Shown here: positions 36,415-45,112 of the stretch, one piece after another
Layout: each line of letters begins with the position of its first letter
Numbering within the stretch: position 1 is the stretch's first letter
Origin: Pararhizobium sp. IMCC3301
GTDB taxonomy: Bacteria; Pseudomonadota; Alphaproteobacteria; Rhizobiales; GCA-2746425
DNA: 64,000 nucleotides
Reading direction: 5' to 3'
Assembly (NCBI RefSeq): GCF_030758315.1
Contig: NZ_CP132336.1
Span: forward strand, 3,253,001 to 3,317,000
Made by a program: the position numbers and the translations under genes
Notes under the pieces: model-generated
Databases searched by the model: none
Seen by the model: only the letters and a program-made list of their open reading frames with translations
Told to the model about the DNA's origin: nothing

Positions 36415-36491
36415 GGGTGTCCTCCGATACCTGCATTATCTGGATTGGCAATTGCGTCCTGTCTGTCTACAAAACGTCGTCTGCGCACGGA

Positions 36492-36977
36492 TCAGGGTGT
36501 CTGTATGCCCGGTCGCGTCAAGGGCGCAGACATTGCGCCCGACGTGTCACTGCCGGAAGCGCCAGCGTCGGGTCGAGGTGCCATCATCTGCGCGAGCAGC
36601 AGGATCAGCATGACCACGACCCACAGGATAACCTGGGAGCGCTGTTCCGGTGCCATGGACCCGGCCGCATTGCGGACGGTGGTCTGGATGGTGCTTGCCT
36701 GCGGAAGCAGCGCTATCAGCCGTGTCGCGATACCGTGATGGTTGGCGGCCGCGGATGGTACATCCGCGAGCGCCAGGATCATCTCATCCAGCCGATCGGC
36801 CGCGTCTGCCTGTGGCAGATCGGCAAGCGCTTCGGCCTCCTGCCAGGGGTCTACGCCAAATCGCGCCAGCGCAGACAACACGCTGACCAGCGTGCCATTA
36901 CGATCCTCGCCCACAGACGCGAACAGGAAGGCGTTGAACCGCGGGCTCAGCCCACCCAACTTTGCGGATGTGTTCAC
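36492..36977 (-). CDS. Small protein with C-terminal membrane helix (left copy)
   Basis: A 161-residue protein started by GTG 36977, one base beyond the stop of the PRC-barrel gene, so translation is likely coupled. It is mainly helical (RFNAFLFASVGEDRNGTLVS then VLSALARFGVDPWQEAEALA) with one membrane helix near the end (VILWVVVMLILLLAQMM) and a Ser/Ala/Pro tail. I do not recognise a family. Its pairing with the PRC gene in both repeats suggests they work together, perhaps at the membrane. Confidence 0.7.
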   Translation of the reverse strand: MNTSAKLGGLSPRFNAFLFASVGEDRNGTLVSVLSALARFGVDPWQEAEALADLPQADAADRLDEMILALADVPSAAANHHGIATRLIALLPQASTIQTTVRNAAGSMAPEQRSQVILWVVVMLILLLAQMMAPRPDAGASGSDTSGAMSAPLTRPGIQTP

Positions 36978-36978
36978 T

Positions 36979-37785
36979 TTATACGGCTTTCTGCGACTTT
37001 TCCGTGGGGTCGGGATCCGGTTCGGGTCGGGGCTTGGCATAATGCCCGGCCATCCGTTCCTCGTGGGCACGGTCAATCGGATTGGCCGGATCGTAAGGCG
37101 GGCTGTCCTTGACCTTTTGCCGGTCAACGTCGAGGCAGATCAGTTGCTCGGTCCAGCGAATATCCTGCGCCGAGCGGGGCGAGATCAGCACTTTCTGCCC
37201 CATCCACCAGTTGCTTGTATCCACGATCAGGAAATGGATGCTCCAGTCCGTGTCCTCCAGGACGAGGTCGGACAGATGTCCGATCTCTCCGTCGGTGGCG
37301 TGGATGTGATAGCCTGCGACTTCCTCGGCGCTTCGCAGATGCGGCTCGTCCAGATCGTGCTTGTGCCGGTCGATCTCGTCGGTGTAGCGATCCCTTCCGG
37401 GATATCCGCTCATCGGCAGGGCGCCGCCAAACAAGCCATAGCCGCCAAGATAGTAGCCCGATCCCCAATACGGGCTCCACCCATAATAGTCATAGGTCGA
37501 AGTCTCAAACTGCCGCGACACGGGCCGGTGGCTGTCCAACTCGGGGCTGGCCTCAACCTCTGCCTTGGTCAGGCGCACGGGAAAGGTCTTGCGGTTGGGC
37601 TCGGCATGTCCCAGGGCCGAAGGTGGCAACAGCACCTGGCGGCCTGCCAGCCAATTCCCGGTATCGACGAGGAGCCAGCGGATCATCCAGCTGGTGTCAT
37701 CAAAGAGGACATCGCTGAGCGAGCCGATGGTGCCGTCGCTGGCCGCGATGTCATGCCCCCGGATCGACGACAGGTTGAGCAGCAT
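36979..37785 (-). CDS. Double PRC-barrel protein (left copy)
   Basis: A 268-residue protein with two PRC-barrel domains: first MLLNLSSIRGHDIAASDGTI ... WMIRWLLVDTGNWLAG, second HLRSAEEVAGYHIHATDGEI ... WSIHFLIVDTSNWWMG. The linker is very rich in Tyr/Gly/Trp (TYDYYGWSPYWGSGYYLGGY). No signal peptide is seen, so it is probably cytoplasmic or attached to the membrane by its partner. PRC barrels bind proteins or RNA and tune photosystems and ribosome maturation; the role here is unknown. An identical copy lies at 57606-58412. Confidence 0.88.
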   Translation of the reverse strand: MLLNLSSIRGHDIAASDGTIGSLSDVLFDDTSWMIRWLLVDTGNWLAGRQVLLPPSALGHAEPNRKTFPVRLTKAEVEASPELDSHRPVSRQFETSTYDYYGWSPYWGSGYYLGGYGLFGGALPMSGYPGRDRYTDEIDRHKHDLDEPHLRSAEEVAGYHIHATDGEIGHLSDLVLEDTDWSIHFLIVDTSNWWMGQKVLISPRSAQDIRWTEQLICLDVDRQKVKDSPPYDPANPIDRAHEERMAGHYAKPRPEPDPDPTEKSQKAV

Positions 37786-37967
37786 ATCAAATCTCCTTTT
37801 GGTTGGTCCGCCTTGAAAGGCGGGCGGGACGCGATAGCCGCGTCCGGTTCAGGCATGAAGGCCCGTCGCCGGACTGGCGGCTTTGGCTTCGGGCTTGTTG
37901 GGCCCAAACGGGCGGGCGCGCAAATGCACCGATGGTCTCATCATGCGCCATCGCGGTTTGTTACGGG

Positions 37968-37981
37968 CTGATCTGTGTAAG
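37968..37981. promoter_or_regulatory. Palindrome CTGAT-CTGT-GTAAG upstream of the PRC gene (left copy)
   Basis: A site with the 5-4-5 layout seen elsewhere in the island, 183 bases upstream of the PRC-barrel start. It is conserved at 57410-57423 in the right copy. One half is imperfect. Confidence 0.4.
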
Positions 37982-38099
37982 TCAGGTCCGCATATTTCGT
38001 GGCAATCGCTGCGGCCAGATGGCCGACGGTCGACAGGCGCAGTTTCAAGCGGGCCATCGGACGAGCTTGTGAACGTTTAATGTGTCCGTTCTGTTGCCG

Positions 38100-38113
38100 C
38101 TAACCTGGGTTAG
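38100..38113. promoter_or_regulatory. Perfect palindrome CTAAC-CTGG-GTTAG, promoter module (left copy)
   Basis: The palindrome is followed on the plus strand by a module also found, ungapped over about 70 bases, on the minus strand upstream of the DUF4396 fragment (48969-48886): CAGGAT, TTCG..GAACATT.GG and CAGTAT.CCCGAG occur at the same distances. It points toward the DUF2933/arc gene row at 38475. The right copy is at 57278-57291, pointing toward the GAPDH gene. Confidence 0.6.
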
Positions 38114-38474
38114 TGCAGGCGCGCAGGATCTCCGGCAGGGTGAAGTGTGTTCGCCGAACATTAGGTCAATACAGTATTCCCGAGTGCCACAGATACGCGA
38201 ATGCCGGTTTCGACCCGGAAGGGCAATGTCAGACTAAACTGGTCTGTTAGGCTGACGGAAACTCGGTTGTTCTTGTCGGCGGCGCTTTGAAAGGCTTTTC
38301 CCCTTAGAGAACAGACTTTTGCATCCTTCTTTCACAGAAGAAAGCGGCTAAGGAGGGTTCGCATTGATTCTTCTGATGGTGTGGACGGCTCCGCCCGACG
38401 GGCATCGCAACTGAGAACACCGAGGACGCAAAGGAGCGTGAAATTCCAAAGAAATTTCACCAAGGAGAATGCTT

Positions 38475-38732
38475 ATGCGCGACAGAAATTTGCGAGGCGA
38501 TGCAGCGGACTCAGATCCCGAAAAGCCAGAAAACTCGAGCTTCTGGAAATCACGCTTCGGGGTCAGCCTGATCATTTCGTTGGCAATCGCAGCCCTGCTT
38601 CTGGGGTTCGAGCACAGCGTTCACATCTTTGCCGGTAACGGTTTTCTGGTCCTGCTGCTGCTGGGCTGCGGTGTGATGCATCTGTTCATGCATGGCGGTC
38701 ACGGCGCACATGGCGGCGGCGACAATTCATGA
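38475..38732 (+). CDS. DUF2933 membrane protein
   Basis: An 85-residue protein with two membrane helices (FGVSLIISLAIAALLLGFEH and GFLVLLLLGCGVMHLFMHGG) and a C-terminal HGGHGAHGGG patch, the DUF2933 pattern common beside copper-resistance and stress genes. ATG 38475 is preferred to ATG 38469 because AAGGAG then sits seven bases upstream. Its stop overlaps the methyltransferase start (ATGA). It is the first gene of the row that includes arcDABC. Confidence 0.85.
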   Translation: MRDRNLRGDAADSDPEKPENSSFWKSRFGVSLIISLAIAALLLGFEHSVHIFAGNGFLVLLLLGCGVMHLFMHGGHGAHGGGDNS

Positions 38733-39379
38733 CGGATGTACCCGCCTATGGCCTTTGGTTCTTCGCCTTACCGAACGCGGCTATCTTCGTCATGTTCGCC
38801 TATAGCTTCTTCAAGCCACAGACCTCACGTGACTGGCGTAGCTTTGGGGCTTTCAGCGCGTTTCTTGTGGCGCTGTTCTCGGAAATGAATGGCTTTCCGC
38901 TGACCATCTATCTGTTGTCGGGCTGGTTGCAGACCCGTTTTCCGGGCGTCGACTGGTTTTCGCACGATGCCGACCACCTGCCGGAAATGATGTTTGGCTG
39001 GCAGGCCAACCCGCATTTCGGCCCGTTTCACATCCTCAGCTTCGTGCTGATCGGGTTCGGGTTCTGGATGATCTCAGCCGCCTGGCGGGTGCTCTACCAA
39101 GCCCAACTCAGCGGCACTTTGGCGACAGGCGGTCCGTATGCGCAGGTCCGTCACCCGCAATATTTGGGCTTCATTCTGGTATTGACCGGCTTTCTGGTTC
39201 AGTGGCCGACGCTGCTGACCCTGGCGATGTATCCGGTGCTGATCTGGATGTATGTGCGGCTGGCCCGCGCCGAGAAACGCGAAACCCGGGCAAATTTCGG
39301 TGCGCAGTTCGACACCTATGCGGCCCGCGTTCCGGCCTTCGTTCCAGCGCTGACACAAACATATGATGCAACTCAATGA
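38729..39379 (+). CDS. Isoprenylcysteine carboxyl methyltransferase-like membrane protein
   Basis: A 216-residue protein with about five membrane segments and the C-terminal SAM-binding pattern of the ICMT/PEMT family: GGPYAQVRHPQYLGFILVLT followed by QWPTLLTLAMYPVLIWMY. It overlaps the DUF2933 gene by four bases. A related gene lies at 54761-55441. Such proteins methylate lipids or small molecules; the substrate in bacteria is usually unknown. Confidence 0.85.
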   Translation: MTDVPAYGLWFFALPNAAIFVMFAYSFFKPQTSRDWRSFGAFSAFLVALFSEMNGFPLTIYLLSGWLQTRFPGVDWFSHDADHLPEMMFGWQANPHFGPFHILSFVLIGFGFWMISAAWRVLYQAQLSGTLATGGPYAQVRHPQYLGFILVLTGFLVQWPTLLTLAMYPVLIWMYVRLARAEKRETRANFGAQFDTYAARVPAFVPALTQTYDATQ

Positions 39380-39398
39380 CAAAAAAGGAAGTGAGACA

Positions 39399-40847
39399 AT
39401 GACCGACCAGAAAATCAACCCGGACCCCGACGCCGACACCGATGGCGTGGCGTCATGGTTTCCGACTGCTTACACGATCCTGTTCGCGTTGATCGTCATC
39501 GTCGCCGCGCTGACCTGGATCATTCCGGCGGGACAGTATGATCGCGCGACAAACGAACAGGTGGGCCGCGAGGTTGCGGTGCCAGGTACTTATCAGACGG
39601 TCGAACCCAATCCTCAGGGGTTGATCGACGTGCTGCTGGCGCCTACGGCCGGCTTTTACGATCCCGACAGCAATGCTGCAAACGCGATCGACGTGGCGCT
39701 GTTCGTCCTTTTCCTGGGCGGATTCCTCGGCGTGGTGAATGCCACCGGCGCCATCGATACCGGCATTCGGGCCGCGATGCGAAAGCTGAAGGGTCGGGAA
39801 ATTTGGATGATCCCGATCCTGATGTCGCTTTTCGCGCTTGGCGGAACGACTTACGGAATGGCCGAAGAGACGCTGGCATTTTATGCGATCCTCGTGCCGG
39901 TGATGATCGTCGCGGGCTATGATGCCGTCACGGCTGTAGCAATCATCCTGATCGGTGCGGGCATTGGGGTAATGGGATCCACCATTAATCCCTTTGCCAC
40001 GATCATCGCGGCCAATGCCTCGGGGATACCGTTCACCGACGGGCTGATCCTGCGGCTGTTGATCCTGTTGGGCGGACTGGCGATCTCGATCGGCTATGTC
40101 ATGCGCTATGCGACGAAGGTGCGAAAAGACCCGAGCCGGTCTGTGGTCGCAAGACAGCGGGAAGCGCATCGCAAGGCTTTCATCAAAGAAGATGCGATTG
40201 CCGACTCGACGCTTTCCGGCATGCAAAGCATCGTTCTGATCGTGTTCGGCGCGACCTTTGCCGCGATGATCTGGGGCGTGTCCAGCCAAGGCTGGTGGAT
40301 GGCGCAGATGGGTGCGCTGTTCCTTGGTGCGGCCATCGTGATCGGCCTGATCGCCCGCCTGGGCGAAAAGGGATTGACAGGTGCCTTCGTGGACGGCGCG
40401 CGCGATCTTCTGGGTGTCGCGCTGGTGATCGGCCTTGCCCGCGGCATCGTCGTGATCATGGAGCAGGGGCTGATCGCCGACACGATCCTGAACGCTGCCG
40501 CAAACACGCTTGGCGGCTTGCCCGAACTGGGCTTCATCAACACCATGTTCGCCATCGAGGTCGGGATGAGCTTTTTCGTGCCGTCCTCCTCCGGCCTTGC
40601 AGTACTGTCGATGCCTATTCTGGCGCCGCTCGCCGATTTTGCGGGAGTCGGGCGTGACCTTGTCGTGACAGCCTATCAATCGGCAAACGGTCTTGTGAAT
40701 CTGGTCAACCCGACCTTCGCGGTGGTCATCGGCGGCCTCGCCATCGGGCGCGTCCCGTTCGAGCGCTGGATCGTGTTCATCTGGCCGCTGCTTCTCATCC
40801 TTACCCTTTTCATCATGGCGGCGCTCAGCCTTGCCACATTGTTTTGA
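39399..40847 (+). CDS. arcD: YfcC/ArcD-type membrane transporter of the arginine deiminase operon
   Basis: A 482-residue polytopic carrier of the YfcC / C4-dicarboxylate anaerobic carrier family. Marks are WIIPAGQYDRAT near residue 45, GGTTYGMAEETLAFYAILVP near 160, MGSTINPFATIIAANASG near 205 and SFFVPSSSGLAVLSMPILAP near 400. It sits directly before arcA with 12 bases between, so it probably exchanges arginine for ornithine, which is inferred from position. ATG 39399 follows GGAAG; an earlier in-frame ATG at 39363 overlaps the previous gene. Confidence 0.85.
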   Translation: MTDQKINPDPDADTDGVASWFPTAYTILFALIVIVAALTWIIPAGQYDRATNEQVGREVAVPGTYQTVEPNPQGLIDVLLAPTAGFYDPDSNAANAIDVALFVLFLGGFLGVVNATGAIDTGIRAAMRKLKGREIWMIPILMSLFALGGTTYGMAEETLAFYAILVPVMIVAGYDAVTAVAIILIGAGIGVMGSTINPFATIIAANASGIPFTDGLILRLLILLGGLAISIGYVMRYATKVRKDPSRSVVARQREAHRKAFIKEDAIADSTLSGMQSIVLIVFGATFAAMIWGVSSQGWWMAQMGALFLGAAIVIGLIARLGEKGLTGAFVDGARDLLGVALVIGLARGIVVIMEQGLIADTILNAAANTLGGLPELGFINTMFAIEVGMSFFVPSSSGLAVLSMPILAPLADFAGVGRDLVVTAYQSANGLVNLVNPTFAVVIGGLAIGRVPFERWIVFIWPLLLILTLFIMAALSLATLF

Positions 40848-40859
40848 TCGGAGACAATC

Positions 40860-42089
40860 ATGATTGAACATAAACTTGGCGTGCATTCGGAAACCGGCAC
40901 GCTTCGGCAAGTGATCGTATCGCCGCCTGGCCTCGCACATCGTCGTCTGACGCCGGACAATCGCGAAGACCTGCTGTTCGACGATGTGTTCTGGGTCAAG
41001 CAAGCGATTCAGGACCATGGCGTCTTCGCGGACATTATGCGCGGCGAAGATGTCGAAGTGCTGGACGCCATGGTGCTTCTGGCCGAAACGCTGGAAAATT
41101 CCGACGCGCGTGCCTGGGTGCTCGACCACCGCATCACCCGCAATGATGTGGGCGTCGGAATGCGGGGCGACCTGCGGGCCTGGATGGAGGAATTGCTGGG
41201 TGCCGATCTGGCGCGGTTCCTCGTCGGCGGGATCACGGTGAACGATCTTCCCTTCACCCCGTCCGGCATGTTCGGAAGCTACCTTGGCCTGCACGGTTTC
41301 GTGCTGCCGCCGCTGCCGAATTTCATTTTCACACGGGACAATTCCGCCTGGGTTTATGGCGGCGTTACACTGAACCCAATGCATTTTGCAGCGCGGCGGC
41401 CCGAAACGCTGTTGCTGGCGGCTGTCTATCGCTTTCATCCGACATTTGCGGGTAAGGTAAGGGTCTGGTTCGGTGATCCGGCGCAGGAGTTTGGCGCAGC
41501 AACGCTGGAGGGGGGCGACATAATGCCTATCGGGCATGGTGTGGTCATGGTGGGCATGGGTGAACGATCAACCCCGCAGGCGGTCGGACAATTGGCCGAG
41601 GCCTTGTTCGAGGGGGGCGATGTTCACCGCGTCATCGCCTGCCAGATGCCAAGCTCGCGCGCAGCGATGCACCTAGACACGGTGTTTACGCACTGCGGCG
41701 GCGATGTCGTGACCACCTTCAAGGAGGTGGCTGATGCAATTACCAGTTACGACCTGCGTCCCGGTTCGGGAAGCACACCGCTCGATATTCGCCGCGATGC
41801 GCGGCACCTGTTCGAGATCACTGCCGAAATTCTGGGTTACAAGAAGCTGCACTTGGTTCCCACCGGCGGGTCCGACGCAGCAGAGCAATCGCGCGAGCAA
41901 TGGAACGACGGCAACAACGTGCTGGCGCTGCGCCCCGGCGTCGTCATCGGCTACGACCGCAATGACGATACGAATGCTGCGCTGAAAGCCGCCGGAATCG
42001 AAGTGCTGGCCATCCCCGGTGCCGAACTCGGTCGTGGCCGTGGTGGCAGCCACTGCCTGAGCTGCCCGACCATCCGGGACGCAATCTGA
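40860..42089 (+). CDS. arcA: Arginine deiminase
   Basis: A 409-residue enzyme converting arginine to citrulline and ammonia. Active-site motifs are present: [18 protein letters not shown] (Asp), [14 protein letters not shown] (Glu), [15 protein letters not shown] (His, Asp) and the C-terminal [13 protein letters not shown] with the nucleophile cysteine. Length is that of the family. Together with arcB and arcC it makes a full ATP-yielding pathway. Confidence 0.97.
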   Translation: MIEHKLGVHSETGTLRQVIVSPPGLAHRRLTPDNREDLLFDDVFWVKQAIQDHGVFADIMRGEDVEVLDAMVLLAETLENSDARAWVLDHRITRNDVGVGMRGDLRAWMEELLGADLARFLVGGITVNDLPFTPSGMFGSYLGLHGFVLPPLPNFIFTRDNSAWVYGGVTLNPMHFAARRPETLLLAAVYRFHPTFAGKVRVWFGDPAQEFGAATLEGGDIMPIGHGVVMVGMGERSTPQAVGQLAEALFEGGDVHRVIACQMPSSRAAMHLDTVFTHCGGDVVTTFKEVADAITSYDLRPGSGSTPLDIRRDARHLFEITAEILGYKKLHLVPTGGSDAAEQSREQWNDGNNVLALRPGVVIGYDRNDDTNAALKAAGIEVLAIPGAELGRGRGGSHCLSCPTIRDAI

Positions 42090-42102
42090 AAAAGGAAAAC
42101 AC

Positions 42103-43104
42103 ATGTCTTACAATCTGCGAAACCGCCACTTCCTGACATTGCGCGACTTCAGCCCGCAGGAAATCGACTTTCTGCTAAAACTATCTGCCGATCTAAAGGC
42201 GGCGAAATACGGTGGCTACGAAGTGCCGCGCCTGATCGGCAAGGAGATCGCGCTGATCTTCGAAAAGGACAGCACCCGCACCCGTGTCGGCTTCGAGGTG
42301 GCGGCCCATGATCAGGGCGCACATGTCACCTATCTCGGCCCGTCCGGATCTCATCTTGGCAAGAAAGAAACCGTCAAGGATACCGCGCGCGTACTGGGTC
42401 GGGTCTATGATGCGATCGAATATCGCGGCTTTGGACAACCCATAATCGAGACGCTGGCAAAATATGCGGGAGTGCCGATCTACAACGGATTGACGGACGA
42501 ATTTCACCCGACGCAGATCCTCGCCGATTTCCTGACCATGTCAGAGCATTCCGATAAACCCCTGCGCCAGATTTCTTATGCATTCCTAGGAGATGCGGGA
42601 AACAACATGGGCGACAGCCTGTTGATCGGCGGAGCCAAGATGGGCATGGACGTGCGTCTGTGTGCACCCAAGGCCTGCTGGCCGGATCAGGCTATACAGG
42701 ACGAAGCGCAGTTTATCGCCAAAGAGACTGGCGCACAGATCACGATCACCGACGATGTGATGGAGGCCGTGAAGGACGCCGATTTCATTTACACCGACGT
42801 CTGGCTTTCGATGGGCGAGTCGAAGGACAAGTGGGAGGAACGTATCCGGCAGTTGCTCCCTTATCAGGTCAATGCCGAAGTGATGGCGCAAACCGGCAAT
42901 TCACAAACGAAATTTATGCATTGCCTGCCCGCTTTCCACAATGCCGACACCGAGGTCGGTGCAGAGATCGCCAAGCTCTTCGACATCACCGCAATGGAAG
43001 TGACCGAAGAGGTGTTCGAAAGCCCGGCCTCCATCGTGTTCGATCAGGCGGAGAACCGTTTGCACACCATCAAGGCGGTGCTTGTCGCCACGCTGGGGGG
43101 TTAG
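42103..43104 (+). CDS. arcB: Ornithine carbamoyltransferase, catabolic
   Basis: A 333-residue enzyme with the carbamoyl-phosphate motif [14 protein letters not shown], the [13 protein letters not shown] loop, and the ornithine-site MHCLPAFHN. The arrangement behind arcA indicates the catabolic form that splits citrulline into ornithine and carbamoyl phosphate. It starts 13 bases after arcA and ends two bases before arcC. Confidence 0.96.
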   Translation: MSYNLRNRHFLTLRDFSPQEIDFLLKLSADLKAAKYGGYEVPRLIGKEIALIFEKDSTRTRVGFEVAAHDQGAHVTYLGPSGSHLGKKETVKDTARVLGRVYDAIEYRGFGQPIIETLAKYAGVPIYNGLTDEFHPTQILADFLTMSEHSDKPLRQISYAFLGDAGNNMGDSLLIGGAKMGMDVRLCAPKACWPDQAIQDEAQFIAKETGAQITITDDVMEAVKDADFIYTDVWLSMGESKDKWEERIRQLLPYQVNAEVMAQTGNSQTKFMHCLPAFHNADTEVGAEIAKLFDITAMEVTEEVFESPASIVFDQAENRLHTIKAVLVATLGG

Positions 43105-43106
43105 GA

Positions 43107-44018
43107 ATGCTGGTGGTCGCAGCCCTCGGGGGTAATGCGCTGTTGCAACGTGGACAGCCCATGACGGTCCGCAACCAGCGTGACAACGCGCAGATCGCCG
43201 CGAGGGCTCTCGCCGTCATACTGCGGGCAGGGCACCGGTTGGTGATCACGCATGGCAACGGGCCACAGGTCGGGCTTCTGGCGCTACAGAACCCGACCGA
43301 GGATGGCTATCCGCTGGATGTTCTGGGGGCTGAAACGGCGGGAATGATCGGCTATTTGATCGAACAGGAGCTAGAAAACGCTCTGGAACACGACCGCCCC
43401 GTCGCCACGCTGCTGACGCAGGTCGTGGTGGACCGCAATGATCCGGCATTCGGCACCCCGACCAAATTCGTGGGACCGGGCTACGATCGCCCGCAGGCGC
43501 AAGCCATGGCCGACGCAAACGGCTGGAAAATCGCTCTGGATGGCGCGAAATGGCGCCGCGTGGTGGCCTCGCCTGCGCCGCGCGAGATTCCCGATACTCG
43601 CGTTATTCAGTTGTTGCTCGATGCTGGTGTCGTGGTCATCTGCACCGGCGGCGGCGGCATTCCGGTGATCCGGCAGGGTGATGGCAGTCTGACCGGGATC
43701 GAAGCAGTGGTGGACAAGGACGCATCAAGCGCCCTGCTGGCCCGGTCACTGGGTGCGGATGTGCTGTTGCTGTTGACCGACGTCGATGGTGTCTACCGGG
43801 ATTTCGGATCGGACAACGCCGTGAGACAATCATGGCTGTCACCGCAAGACGCATTGCAATTCGACGCGCCTGCAGGATCGATGGCCCCAAAACTATTGGC
43901 CGCGGCAGCATTTGCCGAAACAGGTGGATTGGCAGGTATCGGGCGATTGCAGGACGCGACCGAGATCATGAACAAAACTGCCGGCACCCGGATTTCTGAA
44001 CACACTCCGGGTAGGTGA
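43107..44018 (+). CDS. arcC: Carbamate kinase
   Basis: A 303-residue kinase that transfers phosphate from carbamoyl phosphate to ADP, giving one ATP per arginine. It shows VVAALGGNALLQRGQPM at the N-terminus, LVITHGNGPQVGLLALQ, VVICTGGGGIPVI and KDASSALLARSLGADVLLLL. ATG 43107 with AGGA before it is the clear start; the frame is open further upstream only as a shadow of arcB. Confidence 0.96.
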   Translation: MLVVAALGGNALLQRGQPMTVRNQRDNAQIAARALAVILRAGHRLVITHGNGPQVGLLALQNPTEDGYPLDVLGAETAGMIGYLIEQELENALEHDRPVATLLTQVVVDRNDPAFGTPTKFVGPGYDRPQAQAMADANGWKIALDGAKWRRVVASPAPREIPDTRVIQLLLDAGVVVICTGGGGIPVIRQGDGSLTGIEAVVDKDASSALLARSLGADVLLLLTDVDGVYRDFGSDNAVRQSWLSPQDALQFDAPAGSMAPKLLAAAAFAETGGLAGIGRLQDATEIMNKTAGTRISEHTPGR

Positions 44019-44155
44019 GAAATGTCAATTTCGGAGAAGCAGAGAAGCGAGATGGAAACTCATGGATATATAGCGGTGCCGTCGGCGCGCCACAGGCGAC
44101 CGCCGCACTCTTGTCTCTAGACGCGAGGGCGAAGCAAGCTGGTGCTAGGCAAACA

Positions 44156-44174
44156 GCACGGGACATTCCCGTGC
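44156..44174 (+). terminator. Possible hairpin terminator after arcC
   Basis: GCACGGG-ACATT-CCCGTGC forms a perfect 7-bp stem with a 5-base loop, followed by GCATTTATTA. The T-rich tail is weak. It lies 138 bases past arcC and between convergent genes, a sensible place for a terminator. Confidence 0.45.
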
Positions 44175-44252
44175 GCATTTATTACGCAGGATAATGTAGA
44201 TCAGATGCAGCGTGTCAAGCCCCGCCAGCAGTCAGAAAAACAAAGCATAGGC

Positions 44253-44822
44253 TTACCGCAGAAACAGGATGTCGACGAAAACCACGACTACGATCGTCAG
44301 CGCGAACCAGCGCATGTGTAGATAGGTCGTGATCAGCGACGGCACGATGATCAAGAGCAAGAAGATCACATAGGTCATATCGCGTGGCATCAGATAATCC
44401 AGGATCTTCGTGCCCTCGTAGACTAGTGAATCTTGATTGACAGTGACTTGGACCCACTCCGGATTGGTCAGATGCCGCACATAAAGTGCAAGCCCGAAGG
44501 CAAGTCCCGCCAACGTCATCGCCAGTATGTAGGGCCGTCGGCGGCTGCCGCTCGGCTCCAGCACATAGCTGGAAAGCGGAACCCAGAACGGCCACATGAA
44601 CCAGGTGAAAAAGATGAATACCAACGCGCCCAGCAGTGTCGTACCGGGGTCGCCGGTATTGATGCCCCACCAGACGTTGCCTTCCATGAACTGTTGCAGG
44701 GCTCGCAAATAGCTGGCTCGTTCCCGACCAAGGAGGCGGCCACGGAGCTGATCTATCTGGCTATCCGCGTCTTCGAGAAAGGCGGTAGAAATGTCCGCGA
44801 ATAGTTTATCGCCCGCAATCAA
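44253..44822 (-). CDS. DUF6629-like membrane protein with an altered N-terminus
   Basis: From about residue 40 the protein matches DUF6629-type membrane proteins: LQQFMEGNVWWGINTG, FFTWFMWPFWVPLSSYVLEP followed by SGSRRR, and later helices. The first 40 residues (GDKLFADISTAFLEDADSQI DQLRGR) are a hydrophilic helical segment instead of the family's usual CFS-containing membrane start. The frame is open further upstream without an ATG, and the start used is TTG. I suspect a deletion joined two genes. Confidence 0.6.
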   Translation of the reverse strand: MIAGDKLFADISTAFLEDADSQIDQLRGRLLGRERASYLRALQQFMEGNVWWGINTGDPGTTLLGALVFIFFTWFMWPFWVPLSSYVLEPSGSRRRPYILAMTLAGLAFGLALYVRHLTNPEWVQVTVNQDSLVYEGTKILDYLMPRDMTYVIFLLLIIVPSLITTYLHMRWFALTIVVVVFVDILFLR

Positions 44823-45112
44823 TTTGCTATCATGTTCGACGAGCGCTTCAAGGCGTGACCGTATCTGAAACCCGCATGGGCCGGGCCAGATACATAGAGT
44901 TCATGACACTCCGGCTGTCACCGACTCTGCAGACGGACGGATCGAACCCCCACAACAGGCAGAGGCTTGCGCAAAGCTCGAATCTCGTGCCTGAGAACTC
45001 GACTACAGCCTTGCCGAACTCACCGGCGTCGAAGGCAGAGCCGCGCATATTCCGGCCTTATCCGAGCCATCGGTGCAGGTGCCGTTGAAAATGCGCAGGT
45101 GAGAGTGCTTCT

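Larger units (their letters stand above)
36479..38286. repeat. Large inverted repeat, left copy (1.8 kb)
   Basis: This block is repeated in inverted orientation at 57105-58912; paired coordinates add up to 95391. The two encoded proteins are identical in both copies, and so are the reading frames on the opposite strand, so the DNA is essentially identical. Checking the outer ends by eye, I see two mismatches (38259-38260) near the right edge and sharp ends at 36479 and 38286. It contains two genes and two promoter regions. Confidence 0.95.

Noticed and set aside
36742-37971. A 409-codon plus-strand frame, repeated identically at 57420-58649
   Set aside because: It is antisense to the PRC gene and its partner and recurs only because the whole block is duplicated.
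39453-41537. A 694-codon open frame on the minus strand
   Set aside because: It lies opposite arcD and arcA, has a composition expected for the antisense of GC-rich genes, and shows no domain. The sense genes are unmistakable.
44823-45112. Short frames between the DUF6629-like and phospholipase D genes
   Set aside because: No family resemblance. One plus-strand frame may be a decayed tail, but nothing supports a gene.
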